From contig JAHFCH010000040.1 in assembly GCA_023249635.1 (NCBI GenBank), forward strand, positions 1 through 37,601: a stretch of DNA of 37,601 nt. The letters run 5' to 3'. The notes beneath the pieces were generated by a model that did not search any database, was not told the origin of the DNA, and saw only the letters and a list, made by a program, of their open reading frames with translations. Positions 7,415 to 13,824 of this stretch are shown here, piece after piece; position 1 is the stretch's first letter, and every line of letters begins with the position of its first letter. Source of the stretch: Fibrobacterota bacterium. Lineage in GTDB: Bacteria; Fibrobacterota; Fibrobacteria; UBA11236. The position numbers and the translations under genes are program-made.

Positions 7415-8479
7415 ATGAGCAAAAGCGCGCGGATGGGATGGGCCGCCTTGGCCTTGGGTTTAGCTTTGGTAGCCAAGGCCGAGGCCCAGTTCACCATCAA
7501 GACCGTTCCCAATCTCACCTACGCCACCGTCGGGACCAAGGCGTTGCTGATCGATTTGTACCTGCCCCAAGGCGCCACGACTACGACTCCCATCGTCTTG
7601 TGGATCCACGGCGGCGCGTGGAGCACGACGACGCATATCACCAAAGACAACATCGGCCATATCACGTCGGTGCTGGTGCCCAAAGGCATCGCGGTCGCGA
7701 GCCTGAATTACCGCCTGAGCGAAGAGGCCAAGTGGCCGGCGCAGATCCAGGATTGCAAAGGCGCGGTGCGCTGGCTGCGCGCCAATGCGGCGACGTACAA
7801 CCTGAACGGCGTGATCGGCGCCTGGGGTGAATCAGCCGGAGGGCATTTGGCGGCGATCCTGGGTACGGCCGGAGGCGTGGGCATGTATACCTCGGGCGCG
7901 TACACGGCAGACCTGGAAGGAACCGTAGGGGGTAACCCCGGCGTTTCCTCGCGGGTGCAGGCGGTGGCCGATTACTACGGCCCGACGGATTTCTTCCGCA
8001 GCGCCGAGGGCGCTGGGCATTTCGCGTGGGACGTGACCAAGGCGGATTTCCCGCCCAACATGCTCATCGACGGGTTCGTGCTGCAAAACCCGGACAAGTG
8101 CAAATCGGCCAGCTCGCTCCCCTTCGTCGAGCCTACCGATCCCCCCTTCGCCATCTACCACGGCACCGCCGACGATCAGGTGCTGATCGAGCAGAGCAAG
8201 TTCCTCGACTCGGCCCTGAAGAAGAACAACGTGCCCTCGACGCTGACCATCCTGACTGGCGCCGGGCATTCTGCGGCCGTATTCTGGTCGGCCGTGAACA
8301 CCAAGACCGTCTACGATTTCTTCGCCAAGTACCTTGTGCCTTCGTCGATTGGACTGGTAAATCAGTCGCGGGGGCGGATGACCCGTCCCTCCGTGATATC
8401 CCGCAGCGCGACTTCCGCACCGGATTATGGCTGGGGGAATGCGCACTGGAATTCCGCGGGACGGATTCTGCCGCAATAG
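7415..8479 (+). CDS. Secreted alpha/beta-hydrolase esterase (BD-FAE / lipase-like)
   Basis: A 354-residue exported carboxylester hydrolase. It has a signal peptide (1-24, ending AEA/Q), the oxyanion-hole motif HGG (65-67), a nucleophile elbow GESAG with S140, a probable Asp (253/254 in HGTADDQV) and His (285 in GAGHS). The fold matches the esterase/BD-FAE-like group of short-chain, acetyl or feruloyl esterases. The last ~45 residues do not belong to the catalytic domain and lack the G-x-Y strand of a full sorting tail, so they may be a degenerate tail. AGGGGAGA precedes the ATG at ideal spacing. The substrate could be plant polysaccharide side groups, given the glycoside hydrolases nearby, but this is inference. 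Confidence 0.88.
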   Translation: MSKSARMGWAALALGLALVAKAEAQFTIKTVPNLTYATVGTKALLIDLYLPQGATTTTPIVLWIHGGAWSTTTHITKDNIGHITSVLVPKGIAVASLNYRLSEEAKWPAQIQDCKGAVRWLRANAATYNLNGVIGAWGESAGGHLAAILGTAGGVGMYTSGAYTADLEGTVGGNPGVSSRVQAVADYYGPTDFFRSAEGAGHFAWDVTKADFPPNMLIDGFVLQNPDKCKSASSLPFVEPTDPPFAIYHGTADDQVLIEQSKFLDSALKKNNVPSTLTILTGAGHSAAVFWSAVNTKTVYDFFAKYLVPSSIGLVNQSRGRMTRPSVISRSATSAPDYGWGNAHWNSAGRILPQ

Positions 8480-8521
8480 CGGACGCCCCCCGTCTACCAC
8501 TTCGGTGGAAAATGGCTATTC

Positions 8522-9664
8522 TTGGGATGCGTGCGCCCAATTCCATCGATACTACTTAGCGGCCTCGTGCAGCTCCTGTGCGGATATGCGCACGCCCAAA
8601 TCCCGATCGGCCATGCCGGGGGGCCGCAATCCGGATCCGGTATCGTCACCGACTCCCTGTCGGTCTCGCATGGGCTCGGCCTCCAAATCGCGTCGCAGAC
8701 CCTCGGCTCCGCAAATGTCGTCCGGGAGGATTACATCGGCGTGAACGCGGTCAACCCGGCGGTCCTGGGCGCGTCCCGGAGCCGGGATGACATCGGATTG
8801 GTTTACTCGAGCATCGCCCCCGATTTGAATCTGCCCGATGTGAACGGCTTATCCCTCTATTCCATCCACTCCGCGCAGGGCCTTGGATGGGCGTTCCGTG
8901 AAACCCGACTCGATTTGACGCGGGGCAGGCTGGATGGGGATAGCTCCCGGAGCTTCGAGGATTTTTCGGTGAAGGAGTTCGCATTGGCGGGAGGGCTGCG
9001 AGCGCTCTCCTATGGGCATTGGGAAAACCATTTCGGCCTCGGTTTCAAGTACGCCATGGCGCCCGCCATCATCAAGGAGCAGGGCTTGGGATCGGATGGA
9101 TGGCTGCTTGAAGTGGGCTACTACGCCCGGTATCGCGGACATTACCGCCTGGGGGTTTCCATTCTCAACCTGGGGAAACCCGTGTCCGGAGTCCGACCGG
9201 TATTTCGCAGCACCCGTAGCCCGGTTTCGGTCCAGAACAACCTGGATTACCGGTCCGACGGGGATTTCGCCCTCACGCCGCCTGCGTGGGCCGCAGGGGC
9301 CGGGTTCGACTACTACCTCAAATCCAAGTCCCTGCTTATCCTGCAGACCACGCTGTCCTCATCCGTTACCGCCGGCTATCCTCGGGGGCTGGGCGACGCT
9401 GTGCCCGGCTGGGACCAATTCGTGGACGCCACGCTCCTGAATACCTTCACGCAGGTAATCGGGTTGAGCCGATCGGAAACCGTAAGCGCGTTCCAGTGGG
9501 CGCTGGGGTTGCGGTTGTGCAACCATTTTGCGCTGAGCATCTCGCAACGCTTCTCGGGCAGCACCTATGCGGAGCACCAAAAGGTCGCGGCCTTGGAATT
9601 GACCAATCTATCGGTTTGGTCCAAAGCGGATTGGACTTGGTGGAGAAGACCCGCGGGAGATTGA
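8522..9664 (+). CDS. Outer-membrane beta-barrel protein (PorV/PorQ-like)
   Basis: A ~380-residue protein with an N-terminal signal peptide (SILLSGLVQLLCGYAHA/Q). Many alternating amphipathic strands rich in Tyr, Trp, Phe and Gly follow (GVNAVNPAVLGASRSRDDIGLVYS, FGLGFKYAMAP, LLEVGYYARYRGHYRLGVSILNLGKPV). The NPAVLG and LGVSILNLGKPV patterns resemble PorV/PorQ/UPF0164 barrels, which in FCB bacteria include type IX secretion components, so it may serve export of the tailed proteins here. The start is uncertain: a TTG was taken, but a GTG three codons downstream is equally possible. A lipoprotein gene follows after ~90 bases, so the two may form an operon. Confidence 0.7.
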   Translation: MGCVRPIPSILLSGLVQLLCGYAHAQIPIGHAGGPQSGSGIVTDSLSVSHGLGLQIASQTLGSANVVREDYIGVNAVNPAVLGASRSRDDIGLVYSSIAPDLNLPDVNGLSLYSIHSAQGLGWAFRETRLDLTRGRLDGDSSRSFEDFSVKEFALAGGLRALSYGHWENHFGLGFKYAMAPAIIKEQGLGSDGWLLEVGYYARYRGHYRLGVSILNLGKPVSGVRPVFRSTRSPVSVQNNLDYRSDGDFALTPPAWAAGAGFDYYLKSKSLLILQTTLSSSVTAGYPRGLGDAVPGWDQFVDATLLNTFTQVIGLSRSETVSAFQWALGLRLCNHFALSISQRFSGSTYAEHQKVAALELTNLSVWSKADWTWWRRPAGD

Positions 9665-9737
9665 CCAGTGGGTGGATTTTGCTGCAATAGGGGCTCCTGA
9701 CCATCGGAAATGGTGCTTGCCGACCCGCGCGGGCGAT

Positions 9738-9751
9738 GGTAGGTTCCTACC
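9738..9751. promoter_or_regulatory. Inverted repeat covering the ribosome-binding site
   Basis: GGTAGGTTCCTACC is a perfect palindrome ending one base before the ATG of the lipoprotein gene. It contains the only purine-rich stretch that could serve as a Shine-Dalgarno. It may be a DNA-binding site; as RNA its two-base loop is too tight to close fully. Confidence 0.3.
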
Positions 9752-9752
9752 C

Positions 9753-10478
9753 ATGCCCGCCGTCCCGCTTCGCTACCCTTTTGCTTTCATCCTGGCCTGC
9801 TATGCCGCACTGGCTTTTTTGCAAGGCTGCACAAACCCCTTCGGGCCGGGCGAATCCAGATATGATCCCGCGGTAGCCGACCCGAAACTGGATTGGGACA
9901 AGATCAGGCTGATCGATTCACTGGAATTCGCATTCCATTATTCGAGCAAGTACGTGGGAGCCATCTTCATGGACGACTCCGTCGGTAGCGTAAAGGTCTA
10001 TGTCGATTCAACCTATGATTCCTCGAACGTGCAAGTACTCCGCTTCACCCTCAAACGGAAAATCCGGTTCCGACACAATCCGAATTCCGACATCGGCGCA
10101 TCCATCGATACGGCCGCGTTGCCGTTGGATTCCGTCGCGGGGACATTCCGCGGGAGCCTGATCAATTCGAAAGGCGTCGCGAACCAGCAGCTGACATCGA
10201 TGCCGCAAGCCCTATTCCTGGCTACGACGATTGGCGCGCCGGTTTTTCCCAGAGGCAAGGCGTATTTCGGCGGGGAAAGCCGGAGCGTTACCGACTTGGA
10301 TTTCGAATTGGATTCCATGCACGGACTGTCGCTTTATGATCGCGGCACGGGACTTCTGATCCACACTGAGTACGGGTTTTTTTCCAGTTGTTGCGGTTCA
10401 TCCGCCCGGACCACGCTGGATCTGATCCGGATCAACGCAACCCAGGTGACCTCGGATTTCCTGACCCCTACGAATTGA
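9753..10478 (+). CDS. Lipoprotein of unknown function
   Basis: A 241-residue exported protein. Its signal peptide ends in a lipobox-like ALAFLQGC, so Cys would be lipidated and membrane-anchored. The mature part is beta-rich (SLEFAFHYSSKYVG, VKVYVDSTYDSS, RGTGLLIHTEYGFFSSCCG) and ends in a Thr/Asp-rich segment. No domain is recognised. It follows the outer-membrane barrel gene and probably shares its transcript. The same barrel-then-lipoprotein order recurs at 16483-18538, though sequence similarity between the two lipoproteins is not evident by eye. The start was placed at the ATG before the hydrophobic core; an upstream in-frame TTG would give a poor signal peptide. Confidence 0.7.
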   Translation: MPAVPLRYPFAFILACYAALAFLQGCTNPFGPGESRYDPAVADPKLDWDKIRLIDSLEFAFHYSSKYVGAIFMDDSVGSVKVYVDSTYDSSNVQVLRFTLKRKIRFRHNPNSDIGASIDTAALPLDSVAGTFRGSLINSKGVANQQLTSMPQALFLATTIGAPVFPRGKAYFGGESRSVTDLDFELDSMHGLSLYDRGTGLLIHTEYGFFSSCCGSSARTTLDLIRINATQVTSDFLTPTN

Positions 10479-10505
10479 CGGGCTGCGTTGCCGCGGGCTT
10501 CGGGG

Positions 10506-11009
10506 TTATGCCCCGTGGCACTTCTTGAACTTCTTGCCGCTGCCGCAATGGCAGGGATCGTTCCGGCCGATCTTCGGCCCTTCCAAGCGCACCGGTTTCG
10601 GCTTGGGCGTGCTGCCGTCCTCGAAGAACCAGCGACCGTCGATCTTGAGGAAGGTGGCCAACTCTTCATGGCGTTGGTCCTCGCCGCCGGCCTTGTACTT
10701 GGCCACGAATTCCACGGTGCCGGTGGTGTCGGCGGGACCGCCTTTTTCCGTCGCCACGATATCCAAACCCGTCCACTCGCTGCCGCGGGACCATTCTTCG
10801 ATGCCTTTGCGATCGAAATCCTTGCGGCGCTCCGGGGCCACGGTGTTCAGGATGTAGTCGATATCCTGCTTGGCGAACGCGCTGTAGCGCGACCGCATCA
10901 GGTCGGCGGCGGTCGCCGGGGACTTGCCCTTGATGTAGGGCTCGCAGCACTCGGAGTAGGGTTTCTGGGTGCCGCAGGGGCAGATATCGTTGGCCATCAT
11001 CGCGCTCAC
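10506..11009 (-). CDS. YchJ-family SEC-C motif protein
   Basis: A ~167-residue cytosolic protein with a SEC-C zinc motif at each end: [13 protein letters not shown] near the N-terminus, followed by the YchJ signature [18 protein letters not shown], and [15 protein letters not shown] at the C-terminus. The middle is an NTF2/YchJ-like alpha+beta domain ([24 protein letters not shown]). SEC-C motifs bind zinc and can contact ribosomes or SecB-like partners; YchJ itself has no settled function. The start is a GTG; an ATG pair three codons later ([10 protein letters not shown]) is a good alternative. Its 3' end is convergent with the lipoprotein gene, with about 27 bases between them. Confidence 0.88.
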   Translation of the reverse strand: MSAMMANDICPCGTQKPYSECCEPYIKGKSPATAADLMRSRYSAFAKQDIDYILNTVAPERRKDFDRKGIEEWSRGSEWTGLDIVATEKGGPADTTGTVEFVAKYKAGGEDQRHEELATFLKIDGRWFFEDGSTPKPKPVRLEGPKIGRNDPCHCGSGKKFKKCHGA

Positions 11010-11073
11010 ATGGGTTGGAATTGGGGCCTAAAATTAATAATCGGGTCCCGAATAAGCTACCTTACCGGCTTCC

Positions 11074-12177
11074 ATGGCCGATGAGGAACCCCCGCGCAAA
11101 CGCCGCGTCCGCTACCGCGGTACGCATCCGCGGGCCTTCCACGAGAAATACAAGGAACTGAATCCCGATCAGTACCAGGCCGATACCCGAAAAGTCATCG
11201 AACGGGGCCAGACTCCGGCGGGCACCCACCGGCCCATCATGGTGGGCGAGATCCTCAAGGCCCTGGACCCCAAACCCGGCGATGTCGGCGTTGACGCCAC
11301 CCTGGGCTTCGGCGGCCACAGTGAGCGCCTGCTGCGCCGCATCCTTCCCGGCGGCCACTTGCACGGCCTTGACGTCGATCCCCTGGAAATGCCCCGCACC
11401 GAAGAGAGGCTGCGCGGCCTCGGGTATACCGCTGAGCAGTTCACCGCCCATCGCATGAACTTCGCCGGCATCGGGAGCGTACGCGCCATGGCGGACCGCG
11501 GTTTCGATTTCATCATGGCGGATCTCGGCGTTTCCTCCATGCAAATCGACAATCCCGCGCGGGGATTCACCTTCAAGGCCCAAGGCCCCCTCGACCTGCG
11601 CCTCAATCCCTCCCATGGACGCCCCGCCTCCTCCCTGATCAAATCATGCAGCGAAGATGACTTGGCCATGATGCTGATCGAGAACTCGGACGAGCCTTTC
11701 GCCGAGGAGATCGCCCGCGCCATCCGGTCGCGCCGCGACTCGATGGAAACCACCTTGCAACTGGCCGATGCGGTGCGCGCCGCCCTGAAGCACAAGGATA
11801 AGGAAGAAGTGGGCGTTTCGCTGCAACGCACCTTCCAGGCCTTCCGCATCGCCGTCAATGATGAATTCGGATCCCTGGATCGGTTGTTGGCCATGCTGCC
11901 GCGATGCCTGGCGCCCGGGGGCCGCGTCGCCATCCTCTCCTTCCATTCCGGCGAAGATCGCCGGGTGAAAAAATCCTTTCAGGCGTATACGCGGGCGGGA
12001 ATTTTCGCCAACGCGGTGCGCGATCCCATCCGGCCTTCGGCGGAAGAGAGGCGCGCCAATCCCCGCAGCGCCCCGGCGAAATTGCGATGGGCGACCATGG
12101 GGGACCGCGCCGCGCGGGATGATGGGGATGATGCGCATGATGGGGATACCGCGGAAAGCGGGGAAGGCGAAGCATGA
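11074..12177 (+). CDS. rsmH: RsmH-family 16S rRNA (cytosine-N4) methyltransferase, long form
   Basis: A 367-residue SAM-dependent methyltransferase of the MraW/RsmH family, which methylates N4 of C1402 in 16S rRNA. It has THRPIM (51-56), the SAM-binding motif DATLGFGGHSE (74-84), D100 in GLDVDP, the ADLGVSSMQIDNPARGF signature and the C-terminal FHSGEDRRVKKSF with NPRSAPAKLRWA. A basic ~50-residue N-terminal extension (RKRRVRYRG ... RKVIERGQTPAG) is not in the canonical cell-division-cluster enzyme. None of the usual neighbours (mraZ, ftsL, ftsI, mur genes) is present, so this may be a paralogue rather than the principal RsmH. Its stop overlaps the next start (ATGA). Confidence 0.88.
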   Translation: MADEEPPRKRRVRYRGTHPRAFHEKYKELNPDQYQADTRKVIERGQTPAGTHRPIMVGEILKALDPKPGDVGVDATLGFGGHSERLLRRILPGGHLHGLDVDPLEMPRTEERLRGLGYTAEQFTAHRMNFAGIGSVRAMADRGFDFIMADLGVSSMQIDNPARGFTFKAQGPLDLRLNPSHGRPASSLIKSCSEDDLAMMLIENSDEPFAEEIARAIRSRRDSMETTLQLADAVRAALKHKDKEEVGVSLQRTFQAFRIAVNDEFGSLDRLLAMLPRCLAPGGRVAILSFHSGEDRRVKKSFQAYTRAGIFANAVRDPIRPSAEERRANPRSAPAKLRWATMGDRAARDDGDDAHDGDTAESGEGEA

Positions 12178-12512
12178 AGAAGCGATCGGACATCGAAGCC
12201 ATCACCGCCTCCATCCGGAAATTCCGCGACGAGCGGGACTGGGCCCAGTTCCACGATGCCAAGAATCTGGCCATCTGCCTGAGCGTAGAGGCCGGGGAAC
12301 TGCTGGAAGTCTTCCTCTGGAAGACGCCGGAGGAAATCGAGAAGGCGCGCGTGGCGGAAGAATTGGCGGACGTATTCTATTCGGCGTTCCTGTTGGCCGA
12401 TTCCTGCGGGCTGGACGTCGCAGCCATCGTGAAGGCCAAGCTGAAGAAGAACGCGGCCAAGTATCCGGTAAGCAAGGCCAAGGGCTCCAAGAAGAAGTAT
12501 ACCGAGCTTTAA
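12174..12512 (+). CDS. MazG-like nucleotide pyrophosphohydrolase
   Basis: A 112-residue all-alpha NTP pyrophosphohydrolase of the MazG-like/RS21-C6 (DCTPP1) group, which hydrolyses non-canonical or excess (d)NTPs to monophosphate and pyrophosphate. The Mg-binding pattern is intact: E39-AG-E42 (SVEAGELLE) and E63-LA-D66 (EELADVFY). WAQFHDAKNLA and the C-terminal KNAAKYPV-KAKG are typical of this subgroup. It overlaps the methyltransferase gene by four bases, so the two are translationally coupled. Its TAA shares bases with the stop codon of the convergent ThuA-domain gene (TTAA). Confidence 0.9.
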   Translation: MKKRSDIEAITASIRKFRDERDWAQFHDAKNLAICLSVEAGELLEVFLWKTPEEIEKARVAEELADVFYSAFLLADSCGLDVAAIVKAKLKKNAAKYPVSKAKGSKKKYTEL

Positions 12513-13522
12513 CGGCCCTGGCCCAGCAACCTGACCTTGGTTCCGTCGGGCCCCGTGGTCATAAGGGTCAGCGGCCCTGAGGCGGCCGGGCACGGCAAAC
12601 GGTAGATCATGGGCCCGTTACCTGCGCGGTACGCCAGGCTACGGCCAGCCAGGGTCCCCAGGGTCAAGGCATGGAAACCGGTCCCTGCGAACCCGATTTC
12701 CAGGGAACCCCCCAGTAACATTGCGGATACCCCATCGGTTGTCGCCCGGGCGGCGGGAGCGCGGATGGCCATGGACCCGGCCTCGGCGGCCCATTCCAAT
12801 GCCTGTCGGTACAGGGTGCGGGTGAATTCCGTCTTCTTGAAGATATGATCGAAATGACCCATGCCGGAATAGAACATGCGGCCGCCGGTAGGCTCGCTGC
12901 GGGCCCACACGATGGGATGATCCCCCATGACCGGCGAACATTTCAAGTCGCAAGAGGCCTCGTCCATGGTGTACAGCACCGAGACGTTGGGCGCGGCGCG
13001 GGGATTGGTCTTGTAGGCGTACCATTCCTCGTCGAAGCGCGCCGTATCCGGTCCGCCCGGCAGGGACTTATCCGCTACGGTTTTCTCCCGGCGGACGGTG
13101 GCGATGCCGGCTCCGTGGGAACTCAGTTCGCCGCCCAGGTACTCCGTATACTCGGGCCAGCTTCCCTTGTTGTCGCCGGAGGCGTGCCAGGCCACCACGC
13201 CCTTGGTGCGGATGAAGGCCATCAAGGCGGAACGTTGATCCACGCTCAGGATCTTCCCCATCTCGGTGCAACTGTTCAGCACCACCACGCGGTACTTGGC
13301 GAGGTTTTCGGGAGTGAACACGGCGGGGTCCTCGGTCTTGACCACGTCGATGCCCATGACCAGGGCCAGGGAATCGAGATAGGTGTTCGCGGTCACGCGG
13401 CTGGTATGCGCATAGCCGCCCACGCCCCAGAAGTCGAGCACCTGGTATTTGCCGGCTTGGACCGCGCAGACCCCCAAGGACAATCCGACCATGATGCGTG
13501 GTATGGCGAAGCGCGCGAGCAT
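12509..13522 (-). CDS. Secreted ThuA-domain protein with sorting tail
   Basis: A 337-residue exported protein. A signal peptide (1-23, ending VQA/G) is followed by a ThuA-like domain with a class-I-glutamine-amidotransferase fold: VLDFWGVGGYAHTS, YRVVVLNSCTEMGKILS, GVVAWHASGDNKGSWPEYTEYLGG, GDHPIVWARSEPTGGRMFYSGMGH. ThuA-like domains occur in trehalose utilisation and in many secreted sugar-active proteins; the catalytic role is unclear. The last ~70 residues form a Por-type tail (GGSLEIGFAGTGFHALTLGTLAGRSL ... MIYRLP ... GTKVRLLGQG). The ATG follows GGGG about five bases upstream. Upstream lie 300 bases without a gene. Confidence 0.85.
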   Translation of the reverse strand: MLARFAIPRIMVGLSLGVCAVQAGKYQVLDFWGVGGYAHTSRVTANTYLDSLALVMGIDVVKTEDPAVFTPENLAKYRVVVLNSCTEMGKILSVDQRSALMAFIRTKGVVAWHASGDNKGSWPEYTEYLGGELSSHGAGIATVRREKTVADKSLPGGPDTARFDEEWYAYKTNPRAAPNVSVLYTMDEASCDLKCSPVMGDHPIVWARSEPTGGRMFYSGMGHFDHIFKKTEFTRTLYRQALEWAAEAGSMAIRAPAARATTDGVSAMLLGGSLEIGFAGTGFHALTLGTLAGRSLAYRAGNGPMIYRLPCPAASGPLTLMTTGPDGTKVRLLGQGR

Positions 13523-13824
13523 GGAAACCCCCGCGGCCCGCAGAATGGGCCGCGCTTAAGTATGCCGCGCGGGGGGCCCAGAGGGAAGCATCAGCCGAGC
13601 TCCGGTTTGGGTTTCGGCCCGGGGTGATTGGGCCGATTGCGAAAGTTGGGGACGGGGTCAGGGCCAAGGCAACCCCGCTCGGATTGTAATGTCATTGTCG
13701 TTACAGTAGAGGTAATGACAATGACATTACTAACACCACCGCAACAATCCCGGGCGAACGGCTAGCGATAGTCCTGGGCCAACGGCAAGCGATGAGGTGG
13801 GCGCCGCGCAAGCGTGGCGGAAGG
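13523..13824. other. Gene-free interval of 302 bases
   Basis: No coding frame with a credible start or codon bias was found. It contains the strong AT-rich hairpin at 13686-13730 and, after it, an imperfect direct repeat GGGC-n-AACGGC-n-AGCGAT (13752-13769 and 13776-13793). Both flanking genes run leftward, so this is the 3' region of the di-heme gene and the 5' region of the ThuA gene. Confidence 0.6.
13686..13730. repeat. Long perfect inverted repeat / hairpin
   Basis: GTAATGTCATTGTC (13686-13699) and GACAATGACATTAC (13717-13730) are exact reverse complements. Inside them a G-T mismatch (wobble-compatible in RNA on one strand) is followed by TTAC/GTAA, so the stem extends to 19 positions around a 7-base loop. 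It is AT-rich against a GC-rich background. No T-tract follows on either strand, so a classical terminator is not supported; an operator, RNA-processing hairpin or small repeat element is possible. Confidence 0.75.

Noticed and set aside
13752-13793. CRISPR-like or iterated repeat
   Set aside because: Only two imperfect ~18-base copies with six bases between them; no array, no cas gene.
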